This document shows, piece by piece, positions 15,107-23,247 of a stretch of DNA of 36,962 bases. Source of the stretch: Herbidospora galbida (GTDB lineage: Bacteria > Actinomycetota > Actinomycetes > Streptosporangiales > Streptosporangiaceae); NCBI RefSeq assembly GCF_005233835.1, contig NZ_SZQA01000055.1:1-36962 (forward strand), given 5' to 3'. The number at the start of each line of letters is the position of its first letter. The first letter of the stretch is position 1. Made by a program: the position numbers and the translations under genes. The notes below the pieces were generated by a model that did no database searches, was not told the DNA's origin, and saw only the letters and a list, made by a program, of their open reading frames with translations.

Positions 15107-16123
15107 TCAATCCGTGATCTGGCGCCCCATCTTTCCCGATGCAGCCCTGAGCATAGAGGCCGCCTCCTCGGGTCGCACGTCGTTGACGAACGCTCCCATA
15201 CCGGATTCGCTACCTGCCAGGTACTTCAGCTTCTCCGGCGCCCTTCTGATGCTGAAGAGCTCCATGTGCACGTACGCCACCTCCCTTCCCCATCGGACCG
15301 GCGCCTGGTGCCAGGCGGCCACATACGGCATGCGGACCCCGAACAACCCGTCGAGGGCCCGCAGCACCCCGGTGTAGAGCGGCCCGAACGCCGCCCGCTC
15401 CTCGGGAGTGAGCGAGGGCAGGTCGGGCGCCTGCCGGTGGGGATAGAGGTGCACCTCGAACGGATACCGCGCGGCCCTCGGTACGAAGGCCGTCCAGTGG
15501 TCGTTCGCGGCGACGACCCGCTCCCCGGCACGCTCCTCCGCCACCACGGCCGCGAGCGAGCCGGGCCGGGCGACGGTGAGCATCCGCTGGGTGCGGGGTG
15601 TCACATAGGGATACGCATAGATCTGCCCGTGCGGATGGGGCAGAGTGATGCCGATTTCGGCGCCCCGGTTCTCGAAGCAGAAGACCTGCTCCACCCCGTC
15701 GAGCCCGGACAGCTCACGGGTGCGGTCGACCCAGGCGTCCATGACCAGCCCGGCCCGCTCGTCGCTCAGGTCGGCGAAGGAGGCGTCGTGGTCGTCGGTG
15801 AAGCAGACCACCTCGCAGCGCCCGATGGGCCCGCTGAACGAGGGGAACCGGTTCTCGAACACGGCCACGTCGTAGGCAGAGGGGATCTCCGACCACGGGC
15901 GGCCGGGGCAGAGCGGGCACTCCTCGGGCGGCGGGAGGTGGGTGCGGGTCTGCCGATGGCCGGCGACGGCCACCCACTCGTCGAGCACCGGATCGTGCCG
16001 CAGCTCCGAGGGGGCGGGCCGGGGCGGCAGGTCGCGCTGGTCCTTGGCCGAGTGGTCGCGGGGGTTCAGGTCGAAGTAGACGAGCTCCCGGCCGTCGGCC
16101 AGGTGGGTCAGATGGCGGTTCAT
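15107..16123 (-). CDS. galT: Galactose-1-phosphate uridylyltransferase
   Basis: This 338-residue Leloir enzyme exchanges UMP between UDP-glucose and galactose-1-phosphate. It has the N-terminal zinc CxxC (ECPLCPGRPWSE), the FENRFPSFSG motif, the catalytic HPHGQIYAYP loop (nucleophilic His in HxHxQ), and the C-terminal WHQAP and HMELFSIRR segments. Length is normal for the family. The ATG at 16123 overlaps the stop of the deoR gene (ATGA, 16120-16123), so the two form a coupled operon. The enzyme feeds UDP-sugar pools, which may touch the nearby polysaccharide operon, although control by the DeoR protein points to galactose use. Confidence 0.95.
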   Translation of the reverse strand: MNRHLTHLADGRELVYFDLNPRDHSAKDQRDLPPRPAPSELRHDPVLDEWVAVAGHRQTRTHLPPPEECPLCPGRPWSEIPSAYDVAVFENRFPSFSGPIGRCEVVCFTDDHDASFADLSDERAGLVMDAWVDRTRELSGLDGVEQVFCFENRGAEIGITLPHPHGQIYAYPYVTPRTQRMLTVARPGSLAAVVAEERAGERVVAANDHWTAFVPRAARYPFEVHLYPHRQAPDLPSLTPEERAAFGPLYTGVLRALDGLFGVRMPYVAAWHQAPVRWGREVAYVHMELFSIRRAPEKLKYLAGSESGMGAFVNDVRPEEAASMLRAASGKMGRQITD

Positions 16124-16950
16124 GCGGGTTCGGCGACGATCAGCTCGCCGACGTGGCCGGCCAGTTCGTCGCGCGCCTCCTTGTCCAGGCCGGAATCGGT
16201 GACGAGAACGTTGGCCCGGTCGAGCCGGGCGATGGTGGAGATGCCGACGGTGCCCCACTTGGTGTGGTCGGCCAGCACCACGAGCTGCTGCGCGGCGGCC
16301 ACCAGCTCGCGGTCGGTCTCGGCCTCCAGCAGGTTGGGCGTGGTGAACCCGGCCCGCGCGTTCATGCCGTGCACCCCGAGGACGAGCGTGTCGACGTTGA
16401 GCGATCTGATCGCCTGGACCGCGATCGGTCCGACGAGGGCGTCGGACGGGGTCCGTACACCACCCACCAGCACGATCGTCTGGCCGGGCCGCCCCGACCG
16501 GTGGAACACCTCGGCCACTCTGACCGAGTTGGTGATGAGGGTCAGGTCGGGCACGTCGACGAGATGGTGGGCGAAGGTCCAGGTCGTGGTGCCGGCCGAC
16601 AGGGCGACCGCGCTGCCCGGCCGCACCAGGTGGGCGGCGGCGCGGGCGATCGCCTCCTTCTCGGCCTGCTGCCGCACCGACTTGGCGGCGAACCCGGGCT
16701 CCTCGGTCGACCCCGGCCCCGCGACGGTCGCGCCGCCGTGCACCTTCTCGATCAGGCCCCGATCGGCCAGCGCCTCGAGGTCGCGGCGGATCGTCATGTC
16801 GGAGACGCCCAGATCGCGGACGAGGTCGGCGACCCGCACCCCGCCCGTGCGCCGGACCCGTTCGAGGATCGCCTGCTGACGTTGCTGGGCCAGCAGCGAG
16901 GCGCGGCCGGCCGGAGGACGGTCGTGCCTCGCGCCCTGAATCTGCCCCAA
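16120..16950 (-). CDS. DeoR-family transcriptional repressor with repeat-derived N-terminal extension
   Basis: The winged-helix core (LLAQQRQQAILERVRRTGG, then VSDMTIRRDLEALADRGLIE, then VHGGA) and the C-terminal sugar-phosphate sensor domain (ALSAGTTTWTFA, LITNSVRVAEVF, VLGVHGMNARAGF, VVLADHTKWGTVG) are typical of DeoR regulators. TTG at 16950 is the best start: AGAGGAG lies 8 bp before it. ATG at 16974 is in frame but sits inside the operator with no ribosome binding site. With the TTG start the protein has 276 residues, about 18 more than usual. The extra part, between the start and LLAQQ, is encoded by a copy of the 58-bp repeat. The likely effector is a galactose-pathway sugar phosphate, judged only by coupling to galT. 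Confidence 0.88.
   Translation of the reverse strand: MGQIQGARHDRPPAGRASLLAQQRQQAILERVRRTGGVRVADLVRDLGVSDMTIRRDLEALADRGLIEKVHGGATVAGPGSTEEPGFAAKSVRQQAEKEAIARAAAHLVRPGSAVALSAGTTTWTFAHHLVDVPDLTLITNSVRVAEVFHRSGRPGQTIVLVGGVRTPSDALVGPIAVQAIRSLNVDTLVLGVHGMNARAGFTTPNLLEAETDRELVAAAQQLVVLADHTKWGTVGISTIARLDRANVLVTDSGLDKEARDELAGHVGELIVAEPA
16896..16946 (-). repeat. Dispersed copy of the 58-bp palindromic repeat, inside the deoR 5' end
   Basis: On the minus strand, 46 of 51 bases match the unit found three times at 5131-5297, beginning GGCAGATTCAGGGCGCGAGG. The palindromic core is partly decayed (CCGTCCTCCGGCCGG). It falls between the deoR start codon and the winged-helix domain and stays in frame. Confidence 0.85.
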
Positions 16951-16971
16951 GAGACTCGCTCCTCTTCTCAA

Positions 16972-17012
16972 CATGTTCCAACAAATCATCGCATAGAAAA
17001 TGTTGGAACATG
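16972..17012. promoter_or_regulatory. DeoR operator: perfect 12-bp inverted repeat
   Basis: CATGTTCCAACA (16972-16983) and TGTTGGAACATG (17001-17012) are perfect complements separated by 17 bp of A+T-rich DNA. Each arm is itself a near-palindrome (TGTT-NN-AACA), so two dimers could bind 27 bp apart. It lies between the divergent deoR-galT operon and the bL37 gene. Autoregulation by DeoR is inferred. Confidence 0.8.
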
Positions 17013-17052
17013 GGAGGTGGACAGGTGTTCGCACGAGGCGCACAGTGGGCGA

Positions 17053-17130
17053 ATGGGTAAACGACAGCGCAAGTCCAAGGCTCGCCGCAAGAAGAAGGCC
17101 AACCACGGCAAGCGGCCCACAGGCCGCTAG
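17053..17130 (+). CDS. Ribosomal protein bL37 (25 aa)
   Basis: The complete peptide begins MGKRQRKSKARRKKKA and ends NHGKRPTGR: 25 residues, more than half of them Lys or Arg. The C-terminal ANHGKRP matches what I remember of the mycobacterial 24-residue large-subunit protein bL37 (ending KANHGKRPNA), which binds 23S rRNA. Such genes are often missed because of their size. The TAG stop overlaps the stop of the convergent TIGR03086 gene (CTAG at 17127-17130). A clear ribosome binding site is not visible (GAGGCGC lies 14 bp upstream). The galactose-type operator at 16972-17012 is just upstream. Confidence 0.8.
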   Translation: MGKRQRKSKARRKKKANHGKRPTGR

Positions 17131-17699
17131 TAGGCCCGGCGGCCCCACGCGGCGAGCAGCCGCGTCTGCGGGTCGGCGTTCTCCGGCACCGGCACGTGCC
17201 CGCCGATGATGCCCGAGCTCCGGTAGCCCTCCTCGCTGTCGGCGAACCAGGCGGCGCAGAGCGAGACGAGCTCCGGGTCGAGCCGGTCGGCCACGCCGAT
17301 GGCGTTCGACAGGTCCCACGTGTGGATCAGGGCGTCGGCGAACAGTTCGGTGACGTATTCACGTCCCGGCACGTCCCCGAACGACAGGTGCACGGTGCGG
17401 TCGAGCACGCCCTCCGCCGAGGCGGCGGTGACGGCCGCGTGGGCGGCGAAGTCGAAGGCCTTGACCGCGTCGTCGCCGATGAGGTCGCCGTCGAAGACGT
17501 CGCCTACTTCGGCCGGGCTGCGGCCGGCCAGGAGTTCGGGGGCCCAGAGAGACTCGTAGACGAGATGGTTCACCAGGGCGTGGACGTCCCAGTCGACGCA
17601 CGGCGTCGGGAGGTCCCACTGGCCGGGCTTGATGAGGTGGACGCGCATACCGAAGGCGTCCAGGGCCCGGCGGTAGGCGTCCTCGATTCCGATCGTCAC
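17127..17699 (-). CDS. TIGR03086-family metal-binding protein (DinB / maleylpyruvate-isomerase-like)
   Basis: A 190-residue protein with GTG start at 17699. The four-helix DinB-like fold is suggested by TPCVDWDVHALVNHLVYES, which carries the first metal-ligand His, and by ADALIHTWDLSNAIG, the HxWDL motif holding the other ligand. A C-terminal IGGHVPVPENADPQTRLLA is typical of the TIGR03086 subfamily. Relatives are mycothiol-dependent enzymes or have no known activity, so the reaction is unknown. It converges on the bL37 gene with overlapping stops. Confidence 0.88.
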   Translation of the reverse strand: MTIGIEDAYRRALDAFGMRVHLIKPGQWDLPTPCVDWDVHALVNHLVYESLWAPELLAGRSPAEVGDVFDGDLIGDDAVKAFDFAAHAAVTAASAEGVLDRTVHLSFGDVPGREYVTELFADALIHTWDLSNAIGVADRLDPELVSLCAAWFADSEEGYRSSGIIGGHVPVPENADPQTRLLAAWGRRAY

Positions 17700-18554
17700 A
17701 TTTCGACGGTAACCCGAACACGAGCTCACGTCATGGGGCTCCGGACCAAAGTGACAATTTAGGGCATTCCTGGCACGTGTGCTGGGACGACCATCTCCTT
17801 CTTGCCCGTCACCGGCAACCACCCGGGCGGAATCGTCACGCACACCCCGGGAATCAGCGCCGACGACCGACGCGAACATCCTCAGCCATCGTGCTGCGTG
17901 ATCGCCGGCACGAACCCCTGGTAAAGCGCGAGCGCCAACGGCACCGCCGGAACCCGCAGGCGCCCACGGTCAGCGCGACCAGCGCGACCAGAGGCCCGGC
18001 CTGCCGTGACCGTGAGCACTGCCTGTTGGTTGGACCACCAACAGCCCCAGCCGCCGACGAGCGCGATCACCGACCCCCGAGACCGGGTCGACGAGCCGGA
18101 ACCCGGGATGGCCCGGCACCTTCATATGCGGCGTCCGGCCCGAGAAAGGGCCACCGTGGTCAGCGCCCCGGCGGAGGATCGGGCCCGGCGTGCCCCGGAA
18201 ACCGCCAGATCGGCAGCCCTGTGGCGGTTCCCGCCAGGGTGAGGGCGAGCAGAACCCGCCACCACTAGAAGAAGGGCCAGATCGGGCGCTCCAACATTCG
18301 GCAAGCTCGGTGACACCGAAGAGGAGGAGACTCGCGCCGGCGCCGTCCGCCAAAGCGGGCAAAACCGATGCCAGTGGCCTGATCCACGCCGCCTTCGGGA
18401 TTCGCGCGTCCCCCCGGCCTCAATGCACCGGGAATACCCGTGGGGTTCTCAAAAGAAAGCCTCGCATCGCCAATAGTGCGCCATGTGAGGCATTTGTGGC
18501 GGTTTATGTGGTTATGGTGGCAATTGCTAGTCGACGAGGAAGGAGCTGGTCGCG
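17700..18554. other. Gene-poor stretch, possible decayed sequence
   Basis: No gene here can be supported. The minus strand between 17880 and 18400 has short open frames with hydrophobic patches (for example LVALVALTVGACG and APDLALLLVVAG) that shift from frame to frame, which might be the remains of a membrane protein gene. I could not name a family. The right end (about 18440-18550) should hold the promoter of the membrane protein gene at 18555. Confidence 0.4.
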
Positions 18555-18971
18555 TTGACCACCGCATCCACGACACCCACTTCGGGCGGACGACTGCCGC
18601 ACCCCTCCAACTGGCTGCGCTTCGCCGGGATCCTCGGCATCGTGGTAGGGCTGCTCAACATCGTCGGCGGGTTCGCCGCGATCTTGAAGAGCCACTACCT
18701 CGTGGTCGGGTCTTCGGGCGTGCTGATCTTCAACCTCACGGCATGGGGCATCATCTGGCTGGTGGCCGGAGTCCTCATGGTCATCGCGGGCGTGGGCATT
18801 CTCCAAGGCGCGATGTGGGCCCGCATGTTGGGCATCGTCCTGGCGGCACTGGTCATCCTGGGCCAGTTCGCCTACGCCGGGGCGTTCCCGATCTGGTCCC
18901 TCATCGTCGTCGCGCTGGCCGTGGTCGTGATCTACGGCCTGGTGGTGCCGCCGCGCGGCAGTATCGCGTAG
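18555..18971 (+). CDS. Four-helix membrane protein (DUF7144-like)
   Basis: A 138-residue protein with TTG start at 18555 and a GGAAGGAG ribosome binding site 9 bp upstream. After a polar ~20-residue N-terminus come four hydrophobic helices: FAGILGIVVGLLNIVGGFAA, LTAWGIIWLVAGVLMVIAGV, MLGIVLAALVILGQFAYAGA and WSLIVVALAVVVIYGLVVP. The layout and the spacing with WARMLGI after helix 2 match the small actinobacterial membrane family I know as DUF7144. Function unknown. It converges on the phosphatase gene with a 12-bp gap. Confidence 0.85.
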   Translation: MTTASTTPTSGGRLPHPSNWLRFAGILGIVVGLLNIVGGFAAILKSHYLVVGSSGVLIFNLTAWGIIWLVAGVLMVIAGVGILQGAMWARMLGIVLAALVILGQFAYAGAFPIWSLIVVALAVVVIYGLVVPPRGSIA

Positions 18972-18983
18972 GGAGAGCACCGC

Positions 18984-20759
18984 CTAGGGGAGCCGCTGCT
19001 CCACCCAGACGATCTTCCCGAGAGGGGTCGGGCGCGTACCCCACCGGTAGGTGAGGCGCTTGATGAGCTGCAGCCCGCGCCCGGTGTCGTCCTCCGAAGT
19101 CGGAGTGCGCAGCGCCGGGACGGTGGGCGAGCCGTCGGCGACCTCGCAGACCAGGGTTCTGCCCCGGCCCCTCAGCAACCTCAGCTCGATCGGCGGCCAG
19201 CCGTGCTTGAGCGCGTTGGTCACCAGCTCGCTGACCACCAGCTCGGTGGTGTCACGGACGGCGCCGAGCCCCCACTCCGCCAGCGTCGCCCGGACGAACC
19301 GGCGCGCGTGGCTGACGAAACGAGGATCGGCCGGCAGCGAGCAGGAGGCGATCTCGTCGGGCGCGAGTTCATGGACCCGGGCAAGCAGCAGCGCGATGTC
19401 GTCGCGCTCGTGCCCGGGTCGCTGACTGTTGATCGTCACATCGCACATCTCCTCCAGATCCTGGTCGGGCGTCGACAGCAGCCGGCGCAGCGCCATGATC
19501 CCCAGGTCGATGTCTCTGGCCCGGCTCTCCACCAGGCCGTCGGTATAGAAGGCGAGAATGCCGCCGGACGGCAGCACCATCTCCACCGTCTCCAGCGGGT
19601 CGTTCCCGATCCCCAGCGGCAGCCCCGAGGGCAGCTCGATGATCTCGGTACGACCGTCCGGATGGATCAGGACCGGCGGAACGTGCCCCGCCCGCGCGAG
19701 CGCGCAGGTCCGGGTCACCGGGTCGTAGGTCGCGTAGACCGCCGTGGCGATCTGGGTCGGATCGAGGTCCTGGCTCATCCGGTTGAGCCGGAACAGCACC
19801 TCGTCCGGCGGCAGGTCGAGCGAGGCGAGCGTGCGCGCGGCGGTCCGGAGCTGCCCCATCGTGGCCGCGGCCCGGGTCCCGTGCCCCATGACGTCACCCA
19901 CCACGAGCGCCGCCCGGCACCCGGGGAGCGGGATCACGTCGAACCAGTCGCCGCCGACCCCCATGAGGTCGCTGGCCGGTAGATAGCGCGAGGCGATCTC
20001 CATGCCCAGCGGCTGGTGCAGGTCGGCCGGCAGGAGGCTGCTCTGCAGTGTCAGGGCGGTGCGGCGCTCCCGGGCGTACAGGCGCGCGTTGTCGATGCAG
20101 ACGGCGGTCCGCGCGGCCAGCTCCTCGGCGACCGCGACGTCCTCCTCCTCGAACGGCGACCCGCCCGGGTTGCGGCTGAAGATCGCGCACCCGAGCACCC
20201 GTCCCCGCGCCTTCAGCGGCACGGCGATGAACGACCCGCCCACCAGGAGCTTGACCACCACGTCACGGTCGAGGCTGGCCCCGATCAGCTCCGCGGTGTG
20301 CTCGTCGAGCTCCGGATACATGATCGGATGCCCGGTCGACATGCACTGCGCCTGCGGCAACTGCGCAGAATAGACCGTGACCTCGTTGATCGGAAAAGCC
20401 TCGACCCACTCGGTCGGATCGGCCTCCGCCACCCCGATGGCCACCCGCCGCACGAGCGCCGTGCCGTCGACCGGCCGCGACGGGAACTCCCCGTCGATGA
20501 CGAGCCGATCCTGCACCATGATCGCTGAGGTGTCGGCGAACCGAGGCACGGCGACGTCCATGAGCTCACGGCTGGTCTCGCCCAGATCGAGGGTCGTCCC
20601 GATGCGACGGCTGGCCTCGTTGAGATAGGCCAGCCGCTCCTGAGCGGAGGCCGCCGAGGCCTGCCGCCACTCGAGCCGGTCACCCGGCACCGGCGTCTTG
20701 ATCACGCTGTTCCGGTTCATCTCTTCCGCATCGTAGGGAGGACAACCACGGCATTTCAT
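18984..20759 (-). CDS. GAF - SpoIIE/PP2C phosphatase - HATPase (anti-sigma-like) regulator
   Basis: A 591-residue three-domain protein. A GAF-like sensor domain spans ~40-210. A SpoIIE-type PP2C serine phosphatase spans ~225-435, with metal-binding motifs GGDWFDV, GDVMGHG and ERDDIALLLA. A C-terminal GHKL ATPase of the RsbW/SpoIIAB type spans ~455-590, with the N-box ELVTNALKHGW and a G1-like EDDTGRGLQLIKRL. Such fusions act in partner-switching cascades that control alternative sigma factors: the kinase phosphorylates an anti-sigma antagonist and the phosphatase reverses this. No antagonist or sigma gene is adjacent. The start is ATG 20759 (AAAAGG upstream) or ATG 20720 (GGAAG upstream). No transmembrane segment is present, so it is cytoplasmic. 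Confidence 0.93.
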   Translation of the reverse strand: MKCRGCPPYDAEEMNRNSVIKTPVPGDRLEWRQASAASAQERLAYLNEASRRIGTTLDLGETSRELMDVAVPRFADTSAIMVQDRLVIDGEFPSRPVDGTALVRRVAIGVAEADPTEWVEAFPINEVTVYSAQLPQAQCMSTGHPIMYPELDEHTAELIGASLDRDVVVKLLVGGSFIAVPLKARGRVLGCAIFSRNPGGSPFEEEDVAVAEELAARTAVCIDNARLYARERRTALTLQSSLLPADLHQPLGMEIASRYLPASDLMGVGGDWFDVIPLPGCRAALVVGDVMGHGTRAAATMGQLRTAARTLASLDLPPDEVLFRLNRMSQDLDPTQIATAVYATYDPVTRTCALARAGHVPPVLIHPDGRTEIIELPSGLPLGIGNDPLETVEMVLPSGGILAFYTDGLVESRARDIDLGIMALRRLLSTPDQDLEEMCDVTINSQRPGHERDDIALLLARVHELAPDEIASCSLPADPRFVSHARRFVRATLAEWGLGAVRDTTELVVSELVTNALKHGWPPIELRLLRGRGRTLVCEVADGSPTVPALRTPTSEDDTGRGLQLIKRLTYRWGTRPTPLGKIVWVEQRLP

Positions 20760-20947
20760 GCCTTTTCCCAGACTGTACGGCGCTTTACACGGTGGATTGC
20801 AGGGTCAAGCCCGGACCGATCGTCAAGAAGCCGAGTCATCGGCACGGAAAGGTAGTGTTCGTCGGCGTTTACGACGCAATGCCCGACTCCGGGCGAGGGC
20901 GTTGCGGACGGGAATTATTACCTTCGCCCGCAACGGCAAGACGTGTG

Positions 20948-21021
20948 TCGGGGTGACAGGATTTGAACCTGCGGCCCCCTGCTCCCAAAGCAGGTGCGCT
21001 ACCAAGCTGCGCCACACCCCG
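20948..21021 (-). tRNA. tRNA-Pro(UGG)
   Basis: The minus strand folds as a cloverleaf. The acceptor stem is CGGGGTG/CACCCCG. The anticodon stem CCTGC/GCAGG closes the loop TTTGGGA, giving anticodon TGG. The T-arm is GCAGGTTCAAATCCTGT. CCA is not encoded. Confidence 0.95.
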
Positions 21022-21111
21022 TTGGCCGCCTGGCGCCGACGCCCCGAGATCTCCGGTACGCTTACGCATTGACGGCCGGATGAAGTCTAGACCAGATGCC
21101 GACCGGCGCGC

Positions 21112-21185
21112 GCGGACGTAGCTCAATGGTAGAGCCCCAGTCTTCCAAACTGGCTACGCGGGTTCGATTCCCGTCGTCCGCTCCA
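21112..21185 (+). tRNA. tRNA-Gly(UCC)
   Basis: The acceptor stem is GCGGACG/CGTCCGC. The anticodon stem CCAGT/ACTGG closes loop CTTCCAA, giving anticodon TCC. The T-arm is CGGGTTCGATTCCCG. The 3' CCA is encoded (21183-21185). The 3' half is duplicated at 23589-23631, marking it as the insertion target of a mobile element. Confidence 0.95.
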
Positions 21186-21240
21186 ACGTTGAAAGGCCAG
21201 GTCACCCACAGTGTGGGGCCTGGCCTTTGATGTTTCTGAA
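21141..21240. repeat. Left attachment site (direct repeat with 23589-23689)
   Basis: The core 21141-21183 (TCTTCCAAAC to the tRNA 3' end) matches 23589-23631 at 42 of 43 bases. After a short diverged spacer, the similarity continues through the terminator hairpin to about 21240. Read as attL in the tRNA-Gly 3' end. Confidence 0.82.
21192..21228. terminator. Hairpin terminator after tRNA-Gly
   Basis: AAAGGCCAGG (21192-21201) pairs with CCTGGCCTTT (21219-21228) around an inner CCCAC/GTGGG stem. The A and T runs at the arms make it bidirectional, so it also serves the convergent integrase gene. A diverged copy is at 23641-23676. Confidence 0.75.
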
Positions 21241-21241
21241 T

Positions 21242-22120
21242 TTAGTTGCCGATCTTGCGTGCCCGTTGCGTGCCCGATGGGGTTCCGGCGTCCCCGCTCA
21301 TGGCCTGTTCGAAGGCGGAGCCGAGGGCCTTGGCGATCACCTCGTCCCGGTCCCGGGTGGCGTGAAGGTAGATCAGCGCGGCCCGGGTCGAGGCGTGGCC
21401 CATGCGGGCCATGAGCTCCTTCAGGCCGGCGCCGTTGGCCGCCGCAAGGGTGCTGCCGACGTGCCGGAGGTCGTGGAATGGAGATCCGGTTCACCGATGG
21501 CGGCTCTCGCCTTGTTCCACGTTCTCCGTTAGGCCGAGCGGCGTAGGGGGCGCCTTGGGCCGACGAATACCCAGCCGTCTTTGTCGGACTCCGCGAATCG
21601 GTCGACGTGCTCCCTGAGGGCCGGAATGATCTCGGGCGGGATCGTGACCACCCGTCGGCCCGCGCGTGACTTCGGGGTGTCGTCGATGAGGACGCCGCCG
21701 TCCAGTTCGACCAGGGCGCCGACGACCCGCACCACCCCGGCCTCCAGGTCGAGGCAGTCACGGCGGAGACCGGCCAGTTCACCCCAGCGGAGCGTGGTAA
21801 AGGTGCCGAGCAGCACGAGCGCCCGGTACCGCTCGGGACTCGCGCCGAGGAGCTGCGCCACCTTCGCCAGCGAGATCGTCTTGCGTTCTGGAGTGTCCGG
21901 GGTGCCCGCTCCTTTGATCCGGCACGGGTTGCGGTGGATCAGTTCGTCGTCTTGAGGAGCTGGTACGCCGTGCGACCGTGGGCTGACCGACCACGCCGAG
22001 GCGTTCCTCACGCCAGCACCGGACGTCGGCCTCCTTGATCTCCGAGAGGGCTTGCCCGCCGAACGTCGGAGCGAGGTGGTTCTTGAGCAGACTCCGGAGC
22101 CGGCAGTTGGTTGAACCTTC
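21242..22120 (-). pseudogene. Tyrosine recombinase (phage-type integrase), multiply frameshifted
   Basis: Parts of one integrase are spread over three frames of the minus strand. The core-binding domain (LLKNHLAPTFGGQALSEIKE, near 22040-22100) is in one frame. The catalytic N-part (RNPCRIKGAGTPDTPERKT, then TFTTLRWGELAGLRR with the first catalytic Arg, 21529-21950) is in another. The C-part (HDLRHVGSTLAAANGAGL, then MGHASTRAALIYLHAT, ending ARKIGN at 21242) holds the HxxR, His and Tyr of the active site. Small deletions around 21480-21560 and 21940-22010 break the frame, so no full-length enzyme can be made. Its 3' end lies ~57 bp from the tRNA-Gly 3' end, as expected for an integrase next to its attachment site. 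Confidence 0.85.
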
Positions 22121-22206
22121 GTTACCCCGGCTAATGGCGATCACCTATGACCGCTCCCCGTGCAGGTCACGCCCCTACGCCGCATTCGATATCGGTCACC
22201 GGCTCC

Positions 22207-23001
22207 TCAGGGAGCTTTCCTGTCTGGGTCGGGATCGTGCCGCCCGCTACCTGCCGACGGCGCGAGCCGATCGCACAGCGAACACCAAACCCCACCACGC
22301 TCCAGAAATCCGGTCATCCCGCTGAGCAGCAGTTCTTTCAACCGGCCGAGGCCAATGCCTTCCTTGCTGAAGCATTGCGCGCTCCAGATGTCGTGATCAT
22401 GTGTCCACCAGTTGTCGAGCTGAAGGTGGATGGCGGACACGTCGTCGGACCACCACAGGTCTGCCGGGCCTGAGACCGCGTCGGCGGGTGATGGGAGGCC
22501 GGCATCCGCCAGGGCCGGAACCATGCCTCGCGGGGTAGCCAGGTCCAGAATCAGATGCGGCCAGTGACGCACGGCCATGAGCAACGCGTGTGCCTCAAGC
22601 CGCTGCTCAACACTCCGATTGAGGACCCTGAGAGGCTTGTCCGCGAGAGTCATCCCGGCACGCCCATCCAACAGAATCTCGACTGCCCAGGTCCAATCCC
22701 CGTCCGAGATCCCGGGAAAGGCCCATCCCGCGGCCGTGCGGTAGACCGTTGTCTCCCCACCGAGTCCGTACTCCATGCCGTTTGGTCCTAGCGCAGGGAA
22801 CCAGAGGCCGCCGTACCTCTGCTCAAACGCGATCATCGCCTCGATTGCTTCATCGGAAGCGTCTGTCTCGACGCCCGTCTGATCGACGGCACGAGCATTT
22901 CGCTTGATCCAATCCGCAGGCATCGGGTCCCACCAACGTGCGAACTCGTCCAGAAAGCGGCAGAGGCGAGGCGACACCGATCGATCCGTCCTTATGTGCA
23001 T
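22207..23001 (-). CDS. SUKH (SMI1/KNR4)-like protein, possible immunity protein
   Basis: 264 residues from ATG at 23001; a TTG three codons upstream is an alternative. The N-terminal segment (RFLDEFARWWDPMPADWI), followed by AIEAMIAFEQRYGGLWFP and GMEYGLGGET, has the pattern of SUKH-superfamily domains: a helix ending in ER(Y/F)GG, then a beta strand. The rest contains W-rich stretches (DGDWTWAVEILLDG, WWSDDVSAIHLQLDNWW) and I do not recognise it. SUKH proteins are often immunity proteins against polymorphic toxins, but no toxin gene is next to it. It is the only apparently intact gene inside the tRNA-Gly element, so it probably came in with it. The last ~25 residues look atypical and may be read-through after a frameshift. 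Confidence 0.6.
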   Translation of the reverse strand: MHIRTDRSVSPRLCRFLDEFARWWDPMPADWIKRNARAVDQTGVETDASDEAIEAMIAFEQRYGGLWFPALGPNGMEYGLGGETTVYRTAAGWAFPGISDGDWTWAVEILLDGRAGMTLADKPLRVLNRSVEQRLEAHALLMAVRHWPHLILDLATPRGMVPALADAGLPSPADAVSGPADLWWSDDVSAIHLQLDNWWTHDHDIWSAQCFSKEGIGLGRLKELLLSGMTGFLERGGVWCSLCDRLAPSAGSGRHDPDPDRKAP

Positions 23002-23076
23002 GAACGTCAACCTACGACCGCCCCTTCAGCCAAGAGGGCTGGGATCTCATCGCAGAAACGATGCTCAGCTCATTGA

Positions 23077-23247
23077 CGGCGAGCTGACCGCGCACGGTGC
23101 GGACGGGAGATCGTTGATCTGACGATACGGGCGCTGGACAGGACGTGGTGGGACGTGGAGACGACCATACAAGAGGTCCTGGACAAGATCTCGCTGCTCT
23201 ATCCCGACGCGGAAATGCTGCCCTGGCGATCGCCTGATGAGGGCTGA
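23077..23247 (+). pseudogene. Open frame without start, probable gene remnant
   Basis: A 57-codon frame follows an in-frame stop and has no start codon. Its translation looks protein-like (DRTWWDVETTIQEVLDKISL, then LYPDAEMLPWRSPDEG) and its codon use is G/C-biased at third positions. Family unknown. It is probably the C-terminal end of a lost element gene. Confidence 0.3.

Noticed and set aside
16121-16974. ATG 16974 as deoR start
   Set aside because: It lies inside the operator arm and has no ribosome binding site; TTG 16950 has AGAGGAG at 8 bp.
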